Of a stretch of 64,000 nucleotides of DNA, positions 38,341-49,779 are shown in pieces. Each line of letters starts with the position of its first letter. Position 1 is the first letter of the stretch. A model generated the notes under the pieces. It saw nothing but the letters and a program-made list of their open reading frames with translations. It was not told the DNA's origin and did not search any database. The translations under genes and the position numbers were made by a program. Origin of the DNA: Microvelia longipes (taxonomy: Eukaryota > Arthropoda > Insecta > Hemiptera > Veliidae); assembly GCA_018340805.1 (NCBI GenBank), contig JACMZG010001870.1, positions 16,320,532 through 16,384,531 of the forward strand, read 5' to 3'.

Positions 38341-39001
38341 ATTCCAAGAGTCAGGCCTAAAAATGTGACTCATTTTGTATTACTTCAAACTAAATGTTTC
38401 TGAAAATATACCTTAAATTATGAAGAAAAAGCAAAGTCTGCCTATCCAGAGTGGAGCCCTTCAAATAAATGCGCTCGCTCAAAATATTCAAAAATCGCGC
38501 AAATGCCAGTTTACTTGCAATAAATGGTTCCCTGTAGGTCTTGTACAAACCAAGAAAAATTTATTAAAGCTGATAAAATTTCCTATAAATCGAGTGTTTT
38601 TTCGTCAAAATTGGATAACTACTACTAAAATTATTTTTTAAATGGCCAAAAAAATGAACAGAAAGTCAATGTTTTTCAAAGAAATTCGCTGACTTTTCAC
38701 CAATTTTTTTGATGTTTCAGAAAGAGCCATAACTTTGGTTGTAGTTATCCAATTTTAATAATTGAACACTCGCTTTATTAGACATTTTATCATCTTTAAA
38801 AATGTTTTCGTCGTGTTTTGCCCACGACGCACAGGGAACCACTTATTTCAAGAAAACTGAAATTTGTGCGATTTTATAAAATTTTGAGCGAGCGCATTTA
38901 TATGAATGACTCCACTCTGAATAGGCAGACTATGCTTTTCCTTTTAAAAAAATGTTTTGACGTACAAAATGAGCAACATTTTCAGGACCGGCTCTTGAAC
39001 T
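38341..39001. mobile_element. ~660-bp foldback element, copy B
   Basis: Begins ATTCCAAGAGTCAGGCCT and ends ACCGGCTCTTGAACT; the same inverted-arm structure as copies A and C. Short frames within it (38420-38641, 38818-39003) lie on the two arms and are not independent genes. Confidence 0.85.
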
Positions 39002-39304
39002 AATCGTCTGACTCCATAATATAATATAACAATCTCATAAGCTCATTTCTTCTTTGGAAAAAAATAGACCTACGATACAAATTAATTATTATCTTATTAT
39101 CATAGATGATGGGCTCTAGTTAGGTTGACAGCACTTTGCCAACAAAAATTATTGGCCAGAGAAACTTTTCCATTATTTATTTTGTGTAACTTCCATAGTC
39201 GACAACAAGACATAAGTTGCGGTATCAATCCCACCACTAGTGCTTTTAACTTGATTCGAACAAATCCTAAAAACTTTTAAGTTTCCAAATAATTTTGTCT
39301 TAAA

Positions 39305-39372
39305 AATATCTGGCGCAGAAGTCTGCAAGCCGGGCGAATTTTCTTTAAAAATGCTTGCTTCTATGCTAAACA
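39305..39372 (-). repeat. AATTCGCCCGGCTTGCAGAC-core repeat copy
   Basis: Minus strand: GCAAGCATTTTTAAAGAAAA, TTCGCCCGGCTTGCAGAC, GCGCCAGA. Clearest copy of the family. Confidence 0.65.
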
Positions 39373-39588
39373 ATCCTTCTCAAGTTTCGGTTTATGTTTA
39401 GTAACCTAAGCAGTAGCACTAACCTAAGCACTACTACTTGTTACACGATTATTACGGCTTTTTTAGAGAAAATGCCCGTATTTATTCCATTGATTATACA
39501 AAACTATGATCATCATTCCGGACTCGGCACTCCACACCATTACAATTTAAAGCTCTGTTCAAGCTAAAGTATTTTTGCCTATTCTATA

Positions 39589-39632
39589 TGATATATATAT
39601 ATATTATATATAATAATATATATTATATATAT

Positions 39633-39672
<40 letters not shown>
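39589..39672. repeat. (TA)n microsatellite
   Basis: TA with phase shifts. Confidence 0.95.
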
Positions 39673-39673
<1 letters not shown>

Positions 39674-39849
39674 CCCTGTGTGTGCGTGTTGTGGCGCTAA
39701 TCATCAGTTCTTAACATTTTTTACAATCTGCCTATAACCCTCCAAGGCGATTCAAGTCTTTGGGTCAGAGCCTATCAGCTTTTATCACCGTCTGCAGCTT
39801 TCCATTTATTTATTAGCTTCACTTTTCATAGCCTTTTCATTCTCCCTTT

Positions 39850-39935
39850 GTCCAAAAGGGGAAAACGCCACACATCCCATTAGCGAATTGTTTTAAAGGT
39901 AATTCGCTACAACTTTCAAAGGAACCAAATCACTA
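39850..39935 (-). repeat. AGCGAATTT-palindrome repeat end
   Basis: CATCCCATTAGCGAATTGTT, TTAAAGGTAATTCGCT matches 45500-45535 in the same orientation and the inverse of 1990 and 59985. Confidence 0.6.
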
Positions 39936-40689
39936 GAATAAAGCAACAAGTAATCTTATAAAAACTTGACTGATGTTGAAGGGAATAAAATGATAATTAA
40001 AAAGACATCAGAGTTCCATCAGTTAGATTTACATCCCTACAGCTTCAAACCCCTTTATCATCCTACTAACATCTTCTTAATCTTCTTATTTTTCTTTATT
40101 TTGATCCTCCATTTTTGATTTCTTTTAAACTAAGTTGAACTTTAATAAAACTTAAAGTTAAAGCATTTCTTTATGCAGTTATACTGACGATTTGCCTATA
40201 TACCTTGAAATAAATACTTATATAGGAAGCAAAAAGTTATTATGCATTTATCTGTTTCTAAGAGTTGTATTAAACATTCAAGATGGCAATTAACTTTAAA
40301 TGTTATTTTACTATAAACAGTTCATTGTCTTGTTCCTAATGTGTATAGGAACAAGGCTAGGCTAGGCTTATGAGCTTTATTCTAGTGATTAGGGTTTATC
40401 ACGCATTAAACTCTACTAAGCTCATTATAGCAGTCATGAGAAAATATTTAGTTATAGGAAAATATATAGAGGAAATATTTAGTCCCTTATTTAGCACCCC
40501 TCCCACTCCTACCTTTACCAATTTTCTTAGTATAGCCATTAGTGGATTACTCTAGGCATTATAAATTTCAAAATATAGTTTCTATTGAAGAATATAACCT
40601 TCAGAATATAAACTTATATTTACTTATTTTACAATATAAACTTATATAAACTTTACTTTATTTTAGAATATATTGAAAATTCTACTAAA

Positions 40690-41175
40690 AAAGTATTCTA
40701 TAAATAAAACTAAGGTCCTTTGATTTGCGGGAATCCTGCTAAAAAAAGTTTTTTTAAAGAAAACTTAAGTCTTTTGACTAGCTGAAATTCTACTAAAAAA
40801 GTTTTCTATAAATAAAACTAAGGTCCTTTGACTAGCTGAAATTCTACTAAAAAGTTTTCTAAAATAAAAATAAGGTCCCTTGTCTAACGGAAATTCTACT
40901 AAAAAAAATTTCTATAAAAAAACCTAAGGTCCTTTGATTAGCGGGAATTTACTAAACAAGTTTTTTAAAAAAAATAGGTCCTTTGACTAGCTGAAATTCT
41001 ACTAAAAAGTTTTCTAAAATAAAAATAAGGTCCCTTGTCTAACGGAAATTCTACTAAAAAAAATTTCTATAAAAAAACCTAAGGTCCTTTGATTAGCGGG
41101 AATTCTACTAAAACAAGTTTTTTTAAGAAAACTAAGGTCCTTTGACTAGCGGAAATTCTAGTAAAAAAAAAGTTA
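40690..41175. repeat. ~53-bp minisatellite, nine units
   Basis: The landmark AAGGTCC or a variant recurs at about 40712, 40766, 40820, 40872, 40926, 40976, 41027, 41081 and 41134. A three-unit block (starting near 40825) is repeated almost exactly from ~40976, showing a recent block duplication within the array. Unit: CTTTGACTAGC.GAAATTCTA, then CTAAAAAAGTTTTCT. Confidence 0.93.
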
Positions 41176-41823
41176 TTGCTGTCATATATTTTTCCCTTAT
41201 TCATGTAATATTATCAAGCAAGACTGAGTAATTTCCTTTAGCCTTTTTATGGCCTTTAAACAGACTTGTTTGAATTTAATTTGCATGTAAGATGATGTTA
41301 AGTATAAGACCGGAAATTCTTTTTATAAACCTTGTTTTTTTTAAAAAAGAAGCCAACTACTTTCGACTTCATCTTCATTCAAAATTGCATTTAACTAAGT
41401 TCAATAAACACGCGACCATATATTTTTTATGTCTGCATATTATTTTACTGTTGAATGTTTTAAGATGACTTTTTACTATAATTTAAATATTTTGAATTTT
41501 ATTATGTACTGAGGTTTTTAAACAAATTGAGCAGTAAAATCAAAACTATCATACTCAAATCTTGGCATGGTAGCAGGTATTTATGATACAAGGTAAGGAA
41601 ATGGAATTATACTGGTTTCAAATGTATTATTTTATTTGAAATATTTTATTATAATGTTTTTATAATAAATGAAGCCTTGCAGTCTGGCTTCATAGAGCGT
41701 GGTTGGGCTCTATAAATTACCTGAAGAGGCGATGACAAAGAACGAAAAAGATTAATTAATTAAATTAAAAGATTAATTTCGTAACATGAATATGCTACAA
41801 ATCATGATGAAATACGTACTACG

Positions 41824-42214
41824 ATCACACAGCGTACTAATAATAATAATAATAATAAAACATTTTTTTATTTGGCAAATCATTTAGGTAGTTCTTTTCT
41901 GTTCATCATGCAATATTCTATTTTTCAGTACAACATGCAATTGAAACAAGTAAATTAAAATAATTTAGTTACATATCGATTACAAATACATATTTCTTAT
42001 ATTCTAATTTAAATATTATTGTTTTTAATTTATACATATATTTAATTAATTTTATTGGTATTGTTTTATTAGTTAATAATAAAATTAATAAAACAATCTA
42101 AAAAAATGTATGAAGAAATTAGATTTCAATACTAATAAACCAGTGATAATCAACATAAATTATAATTGATATTTAAATTTAGTTGAATTAATCCAGGAAA
42201 TCACACAGCGTACT
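41824..42214 (-). mobile_element. Short retroposon with 15-bp target duplication
   Basis: An exact 15-bp direct repeat ATCACACAGCGTACT lies at 41824-41838 and 42200-42214. The 361 bp between begin, on the plus strand, with (AATAAT)n then AAACATTTTTTTATTTGGC. Read on the minus strand this is a 3' end CAAATAAAAAAATG-TTT(TTA)n, a tail style common among non-LTR retrotransposons. The body has no coding frame, so it is a SINE or a severely 5'-truncated LINE. Confidence 0.85.
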
Positions 42215-42277
42215 GAATTCGCGGATCATATTTTAAATACGCTGTAATAACTATGCGGAGGGAATCCAGTCGGATAC

Positions 42278-43134
42278 ACTAGGACAGCGCTTCTCGACCC
42301 TTTAAGATCCGCGACCCAAAATAATTGGCAGTATCCACTCCGCGACCTAATTCTTACACTTTATTTATGTGCAAGTTTTGCGGGCTTAGTATTTTGAATT
42401 ATAGCCAAATTAATCTACAAAACATACACTTACTTAGTGCTGTATTACTACAATAGTAAATTATTTTTTGCTTATAAGATTCAATATAATTGTCAATAGA
42501 TGCTTATTTTGTTGAAGCACGTGACAAATTATAAATTGGCGAGTATAACTTTTATATTTTTGAAGTATTAGGTTTTTCCTATTTTAGGGGCTTTTGGCCG
42601 TTTATTTGAAGTTCGTTCCTGGACCGTCTGACGTAAGAACTGAATTACTTTTTTATGGTTATTACTTTTTTTTCTAATTTTATTAAGTCAGGCTACAAAC
42701 ATTCTAGGACAGACAATGTCCTACAGAATTTGACTCCCAATGGGGAATTTGTAATCCCCCATTTCCCTGAATTCAGCTTAGAATATAAACAATTTAATAG
42801 ACCACATTGTTAAATGTGTTCTGACCATACAGTCAAATTTATCTAATGAAGAGAAGAAGGCAACTGTCAAATACAAGGGGGGGGGGGACAGCCAACCTAT
42901 GTTCATATCAATTTTAATATAATGTTTAAACTTGTAACTTATGTTCCTGGTTTAAACATAAAGAAACAAGAAAATAGAATGAATAAAATAGTTTTGTTCA
43001 ATTTTATCAAATGTATACCTAGTATATGTTTTTTTTAATTTTACCATTTTTATCTTTTTCTCGCGACCAAAAAATAATAATCTGAGACCCAATTCTGGGT
43101 CGCGACCCAATGGTTGACCATCCTAGCGCTAGAA
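42278..43134. mobile_element. hAT-type non-autonomous element, 841 bp
   Basis: Body 42286-43126. The left end is CAGCGCTTCTCGACC, close to the CAGNGNTTCTCAACC ends of Charlie/SPIN-type hAT elements. The right end, inverted, is CTAGGATGGTCAACCATTGG, and both ends reach GGTCGCGACCC or CCGCGACCC ~30 bp inside. Flanks CACTAGGA and CGCTAGAA agree at 6 of 8 positions and are centred on CTAG, the preferred hAT target. No transposase frame is intact; the 90-codon minus frame across the right end is not one. Confidence 0.85.
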
Positions 43135-43817
43135 CAAGGGAGATGGAATCTAGTTGATTCCCCGATATGTACCTTAAGAGGCGATCGTATTTAACTTGTA
43201 AATGAACTATTATTTCACTTAAATAATACCGTTTTTCACCAAATAACTTTTTAACTATTTTTTTAGTGTAACTTTTATGGAAAGAAATCACAAATTAATT
43301 AAATATATTTTTTGTTTTTAACTTCCTTATAACCCGAGAGAAACCTTCTCTATGAAAGACGCGATGTTTTGGCAAGATCACTTTTGACGTGTAAATCCCA
43401 GAAGAAAAATGTAAATACAATTTTTCTTGTTAAAACTGTATCTATTTCTATCGCTCCTTCGCTAGCATTATAGTTTAAAGATAAGTGTGAATAAAAATCT
43501 GCATTTTTATTGAAATTTGATAGAGGAATACATTATATTAAGCTAAACCCTCATTCAATAACCCCTATAAAAATTAATAGCTAATCCACTGCACTCAACA
43601 TACGGAAAAAGATGGGCCTACATTAACTTAAACAAGTTCCTCTGGAAATTTTTAAAAAGTTAATTAGAATTATAAATCAGGATTTTCTCATAGCTTCACA
43701 CCGTTCCGGCCATTCAAACCGAAATGACGTTGATTCTAATTATCTTAAAAATATTTTTGCAAAAAAAAGATTAACTACCATTCTTATTTATTTTAATTAA
43801 CTTATTTATACAGAATA

Positions 43818-43843
43818 TATATACATATATATAATATATTATA

Positions 43844-43884
<41 letters not shown>

Positions 43885-43905
43885 TATATATATAGTATAT
43901 ATAGC
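43818..43905. repeat. (TA)n microsatellite
   Basis: TA with phase shifts. Confidence 0.94.
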
Positions 43906-43909
43906 TAGT

Positions 43910-44480
43910 AGAAATAATTGAAACATTTATACGAGTTAAAATTTATATTAAAGAATGGGAAATGATTATTGTTTATGGGAGAATAAACTAACTTAATGAA
44001 TATAATTGTTTTCTTATTTAACATATTTAGTCTAGTCAACGAACGGGGTTTTTAAGGAGTTTTAAATTGTTGAAATTTTATTTTAGGAGTCTTTTAGGAC
44101 GTCTTTAGGGATACCCAGAAAAAAGTTTTAACTTTGCATCACAGCTGCGATCATAGTGAACCAAAATGTCTCTCGTTTTTCGGGTTTCCCTTAATATCTT
44201 GGTAGGAATCCAAAACATCGAAAATTCTTTCAAATAAATTTCTAAAATAATAAATTTTCTAAAAGTAAATTTCTATTGGTCTCTATTCAAACCGTTTACA
44301 AATGATTTCAAGTTACAAATGAAATTTTTATTATATTATATTTTTATTATATTTATTAAACTTTATTGTCATTTTTTACAACGTAAACAAACTAAAAATT
44401 GTCACATTGACGCGAACTGATTTCGCATTTGCTACCACTACTCGACGGCAAATCTATCAAATATTATGATTTTTGGATAT
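43910..44480. other. AT-rich spacer, no gene seen
   Basis: No coding signal. Confidence 0.5.
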
Positions 44481-44481
44481 T

Positions 44482-44541
44482 ATGTAGTCAACTACAGAAC
44501 AAGTTGACTACATAGCTGTAATTATTATCCCAAATTACAGC
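44482..44541. repeat. Two adjacent perfect hairpins
   Basis: ATGTAGTCAACT / AGTTGACTACAT (44482-44513), then GCTGTAATT / AATTACAGC (44515-44541). Confidence 0.92.
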
Positions 44542-45439
44542 AGTATATTATAGTCGCAGAGCACTAGCCTGGTAAATTTTTATTTTGACGGGAAAACAAA
44601 ATTTCTACTGTATCTTTGAAACGGCCTGTCCGCACAATGAATAAAGAGATCAAAAGAAAGAAGACAAAATACTCTATAAATGTTTCCTCTTCCATTTACG
44701 TCTAATACCAATAGGAAAAAAGTCCTCTGAGAATAACTATTGTATTTAATAAAACATTTGACAGCTTTATTCAATAAAAGATGACCTACCTTACCAGAAT
44801 TCAAACTTGGGTACCTTCGTTTTGAGTACTTTAAGTGCTTATAATGACTCCGGACCGTTCTTATTCAACTCAGAGACTCAAAAAGATTGATAACTACTCC
44901 CTACTCGAAAGTTGTTTTCTACTTAATTTTTTGTTTTGTTTATTAGATATTTATATAATACTGGCCGTATATTAGATATTTTGGCTTATACAGTTTTTGT
45001 CGACTTTTTGGTCACCTTAGGTAGTCATATCGACTTTGGACATGTTTTATTCGATTCTGCACCCTAGAAACACACGCCACTCAATATTTGCTGTTCACCG
45101 GCCTTACTTTTGGTTTACAGTTATTACCATAGTTTTTTCAACTTTTTGAATAGCTTTAAAATGTTCGTATGGACTCCGGACTGGTTTTAATTTTCAGCGA
45201 CCCAAAAACCTAAAACAAAGACTTTATCCGGAGAAAATGTAACCTTGACTTTAACCGAGTTTGTTAAAATTTTGCTGACAGCAAACTGGGATAACCTGGT
45301 TTTTCATTACGGTTCGTGTCCTCTCCAAGGTTGATTTTTGTACCAAGATTGATTCAAAAATATTTATCCATTCGATAGATAGCTTGTTTGAAAGAAATGG
45401 GCTAGAAATACATACATGCTTACACACACACAAATTGTT

Positions 45440-45540
45440 GACCCTTGAAACGGACTTTACCACACTCTCGGGTCCGACTCCAGCCATGACACCCATTTCA
45501 TTAGCGAACTTTCTCGAAGGAAATTCGCTAAAATATGTAA
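45440..45540 (-). repeat. AGCGAATTT-palindrome repeat end with GC-rich arm
   Basis: CTCGGGTCCGACTCCAGCCA TGACACCCATTTC, then TTAGCGAACTTTCTCGAAGG and AAATTCGCTAA. Same family as 1990, 39890 and 59985. The 81-codon minus frame (45251-45496) falls in this repeat. Confidence 0.55.
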
Positions 45541-45589
45541 TACATAAAAAATCATATTAACAGCAATGTATGCTGTATTTTTACTTTTC

Positions 45590-45845
45590 CTCATTTATAT
45601 ACCATAGTTAGAAAACACTATTGTGTTTGCATAACCGAATCATAAACCGAAATTTCGCTTAAACTGTCCGTTTTGAGAGTAAAATCTCCTGAGTGGTGAT
45701 TAAAGTTTTCTGTATATGTGTGTGTATGTATGTATGTGTGTGTATGTATGTGAATGTATGTATGTGTGTGTGTATGTATGTATGTGTGTGTATGTATGTG
45801 AATGTATGTATGTGTGTGTATCCTCCTAGTTCCCAATGTAAATAT
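45590..45845 (-). repeat. Tail-family copy with expanded (TATG/TG)n
   Basis: TACTTTTCCTCATTTATATA CC, TTGTGTTTGCA, CTCCTGAGTGGT, then a ~110-bp TG/TATG microsatellite (45712-45820) and CCTAGTTCCCAATG. It is the inverse of the family at 47330-47490; the microsatellite has grown from its CACACAGACAGA segment. Confidence 0.7.
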
Positions 45846-46554
45846 GCAAGATAGTTTAAACTTGGTTCAAAAATCAATTTTTAGGTCTAGTTTTGCTATT
45901 TGGTAAATATTTTATATTACGTTATTAATTAAAATTTGACTTTGAAAAGTTAAAAATTTCGAAAACTCATAAAACGCAGAAAAACGTTTTGATCGATTTG
46001 AGATTCCTCACACATGTAATCGTGTAAAAGACGAACAAATGTGTAAATTATTATTTCAACTATAGTGGTTAACAGTGCCTGAACTAATGGTCAACAGTGC
46101 CTGAACTAATTGTTAACAGTGCCTTAACTATAGTGGTCAACTGTGGCTTAACTAGTGATTCACGTCCAAATAACTCTATCCTAACATTTTCAAGATGTAA
46201 TTTATATGAAATTATTTTAATTTTCAGATTTTAAATGGAGAGGGGATAACACAGCGACAATGTGAACTTATACAGAATAATTCCAAGTAAGTATTTAAAT
46301 TTTCATATAATAATAATGTGAAAAAGTTAGAAAAGATAATATAAATATAAATAAATAAATGAAAAAATGTATATATACACATATGTGTGTGTGTGCATAT
46401 ATATTTTGATAGTGCTGAAATTTTATACTCATGTATTATATTTTTAGCATTATGTAAACAAAAATCGTTTTTTGCCAATACACTTGGGAATTCGGTTGTA
46501 TCATGGCAGTATGTCACTTACATAAACTAGTTATACGACAAACTGATATATGAC

Positions 46555-46660
46555 AACAACGCGTTATGGAGCTATGTGTTTTTGACTAAGGGGCCCCAAC
46601 GCCGACGCTATGTGCTGAGGCGCACCTAAGAGGCTGAGGGCCTCTCATATGCTTTTGTAT
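46555..46660. repeat. GC-rich transposon scrap
   Basis: AAGGGGCCCCAACGCCGACG, TGCTGAGGCGCACC and GAGGGCCTCTCA stand out from AT-rich flanks and recall the element at 28233 (GGTGCCCCAGCGGTGAGGGC). No complete ends. Confidence 0.4.
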
Positions 46661-46734
46661 TATATTAATATGTTTCTTTTACTCTTCTTATATGCAATGT
46701 ATGGTTATTTTACTTATTAGCAAAAGGCTTAACG

Positions 46735-47490
46735 CAGAACAGATTTTAAAAATCGGGAACGGGGCACCTCGGGACCTTTCTCATCACATCGGATTAGCTA
46801 CGCTTATCTTCCCTACTTCGGACTCGCTTCGCTAGCCCCAGAATTTAAAAAATCACCAAATCTAGAGTGTAACAAGTCTTTAGACTTGCTTCGCGCATTT
46901 TTAAGTAGGAAATATATCCTATTCATTCCCTGCAGTCACCTATCCAGATACTGACCACAATGCTGCTTAACTTTTATGAGCCAACAATCATCTTGGTGTA
47001 CTTATTTATAACGTAAAAATACACGTGTACTGAATTTCAATTCAAATAGATTCTTATCCGATGATACGTTTTTTTTTAAATAAACGTATTAAAGCCATTC
47101 GACAAAAATTAAACTAGTGCCGATAATGAGATAAAACTTGAAACATATGTAGGACTTATATATAATTACATGCGTGCCAAATCAAAAATCGATCAAAACA
47201 TTTTTTCGCGTTAATGAATATTCAAAATTTTGACTGAGTCATTATTTGGGTTAATGACGTCATAAAATATTTACATACTTAATTTTTGTACCAAGGTTCA
47301 ACTCTCAAGCATAAATAGGCTTTGACCTAAGATGATAACATACAAACGCAGACAACTTTGTGAAAACCACTCAGGTGGCCTTAAAAACATCTGAAACGGA
47401 TAATTCAGGTGACATCTCGGTTTCGGATTTTTTGCAAATACAATACTTTTCCTGTATACACCTACGTAATAAATGAGGAAAAGTAACAAA
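46735..47490 (+). mobile_element. Large dispersed repeat of the tail family, copy 1
   Basis: About 750 bp aligned by ordered words with 59120-59890: GGGAACGGGGCACCTCGG.AC, a CACCAAAT word, CATTC.TGCAGTC.CC, TGAATTTCAATTCAAATAGA, TAATGAGAT, AATGACGTCA, then the tail (CAGACAACTTTGTGAAAACC, ACATCTGAAACGGATAATTC, AGGTGACATC.CGGTTTCGGA, TGAGGAAAAGTAA). No open frame of note. It ends 26 bp before foldback copy C. Confidence 0.7.
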
Positions 47491-47515
47491 CCTTAGTAAA
47501 ATTATTAAGTCTAAT

Positions 47516-48211
47516 AGTCCAAGAGCCAGGCCTAAAAAGTGTGACTCATTTTGTACTACTTCAACCAAATTTTTATGAAATATACCTTAATAATGAAGGA
47601 AAGCATAATATGCCTATCCGGAGTAGAGCCTTTCATATGATTGCGCAACCTTAAACTTGTATAAAATCGCACAAATTTTAGTTTTCTTGAAATAAGTGGT
47701 TCCCTGTTGGTCATGTGAAAACATGAAGAGGACATTTTTTAATTGTGAAAAACAAGTGCTTTTTTCATCAAAATTGGATAACTACAACTAAAGTCATGTC
47801 ATTTATAAAGACCAATAATATAAATGGCCAAAAGAATGTACAAAAGGCCAATATTTTTCCAAAGACATTCGCTGACTTTGCATAAATTAAATTTTTTTAT
47901 TTTATTTGAAAGAGCCATAACTTAGGTTTTAGTTATGCGATTTTGATGATTCAAAAATCGCTTTATAGGGAATTTTATCAGCTTTAAAAGTCTCTTTATG
48001 TTTTGCACACTACCTACAGGGAACCGCCTATTACAAGTAATATGAAATTTGTGCGATTTTATAAAATTTTGAGCATGCGCAGAGTGGAAAGGATTCCACT
48101 CTGGATAGGCAGACTATGCTTTTCCCCTATAATTTAAGGTATATTTTCAGACAAATTTAGTTTGAAGTTGTAGGAAATGAGTAAGATTTTTTCAGGTTCG
48201 GCTCTTGGACT
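47516..48211. mobile_element. ~700-bp foldback element, copy C
   Basis: Begins AGTCCAAGAGCCAGGCCT and ends TTCGGCTCTTGGACT, so the outermost 12 bp are perfect inverse repeats in this copy. Same arm words as copies A and B. Confidence 0.88.
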
Positions 48212-48214
48212 TTA

Positions 48215-49380
48215 ACGAAAAGAAGAGTTGATAAGAGTTTGAGCGAAATACAACAAAGTTTCTCAAGTTAAAAATTTAACAATAATTTCTTAAAGCACTC
48301 TTCACAAATACTTAAGCAACTCAGTTCGCTGTTGGATTGCATATATTTCCTAACAGGAACTAAGAAGCAAGATATATTGAAAATTCCGATTTAATGAACA
48401 ACTAAATCATGCATTAAGATATAAAGATAGGTTTGTATAAGTAATTGCTAATAAAAATCTGAATCTACTAAAGACAAAAAAAGGAAAAAAGCATCTTAGC
48501 GTTCTTTTTCAAACATGCTTATTTTGATATCAGAAAAGAAAATAAATAGGAAAAAAAATATTTGAAAAATGATTTAAATGTTAAAAATATATTACATGCG
48601 TACAATAAACATTCCAAGTTTTTTTAATATTTTTTAATATTTTTTTTAAATTTTATCACGACGTGACATTGAGAATTTGCAACACGTTCTTTTTTTATAT
48701 TTATAAAGCATGCATATAGTCATTATTCATATGCGGACCGTCGCATACATAAACACATACATCATTTGTAGGCTACTATATAAAGTTTATGGGCTAGTGA
48801 TTTATAATTTCTTTTGCAACTTGACTTCTTTTATGATGGATTATATATTTTATCTATGTTATAAGATTTTTTATTTATTTTATAAAATACAAGTGCATGC
48901 ATGTTTATAACAAAAAGTAAAATAAAAATGAATGTGAAACATTTGTTTCCTTTTCAAAAACCGTATATTTATTTATAATATCTTCTAGACATTTTTGTGT
49001 TGTTGATCAAGTTATTTTTTTTAGTAACTTGTATTTGAAAATCAAGATATTTTTCATGTTTAACATTAAGTTATAAATTTCGTGTTAAAAATCTCACATT
49101 TATTATTCCTTTTTCAGGTTTTTTTTATCATTAATATTCGAAAATTTAGGGAATCAACAGTTAGATGACATTATAATAAAAATATAATATCTATATCTAG
49201 TTTTTTTAAACATTCTTGCTAAGACAAAGACATTTTTCTTTTAAACATTTTGACAAGAAACTTAATTTTTGTTTTGAATTAATTGTTTTTAACAGATAAT
49301 AAAACGTTAAAATGATTTGATTAATGCAATGAAGTAAAGTTATATAAAAAGTAAGCTTACTCAGCTATGGCCGTGTTGCT
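48215..49380. other. AT-rich region, no gene seen
   Basis: No coding signal. Confidence 0.55.
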
Positions 49381-49387
49381 TTGGTAC

Positions 49388-49775
49388 TAATAATAACAAT
49401 AATAATAATAATAATACCCGTTCATAGTCCAGCGGCTTATCAGGGATGACCCTTCTGGGAACCAACTATGGTGGTAGTGGCTACCGGTATGGTCCAAGTG
49501 TACTTTAAAGTTGGTGACAATTTATTTGAAAAATAACCTTAAATAAACTGAAAGCGTAACCTTGGATGCGAACCCCAGACCTCTATGGTGTCAAAGGTGG
49601 GTATAAAGACCAAGGATCTAGAAAAAGGGGATGACACACTATGTCGATTTGGCGTATTACAAAGTGACCCCATCAAAAACAAAAAAAATAGATCTATCTC
49701 TAAACACACTTAAAAAACCTACTGCGCATGCTTGGTACAAACTGCGGATGCTTACTATCATTACATTAGGAAGTT
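49388..49775 (+). repeat. Composite repeat: (TAA)n, family G copy 2, family F copy 2
   Basis: (AATAAT)n at 49389-49413; family G words (CAGCGG, TGGTAGTGGCTACCGG, TTTAAAGTTGGTGACAA) at 49425-49530; a minus-strand GGGGTTCGCATCC near 49570 resembling a tRNA B-box; family F words from 49610 to 49770. G and F are adjacent here but far apart on the left, so they may be parts of one larger unit. Confidence 0.6.
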
Positions 49776-49779
49776 AAGT

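Noticed and set aside
43019..43291. 90-codon minus frame considered as a hAT transposase piece
   Set aside because: It spans the element terminus and its flank, and has no transposase motif.
45251..45496. 81-codon minus frame starting MGVMAGVGPES
   Set aside because: Starts inside the AGCGAATTT repeat; related copies give similar wording without an open frame.
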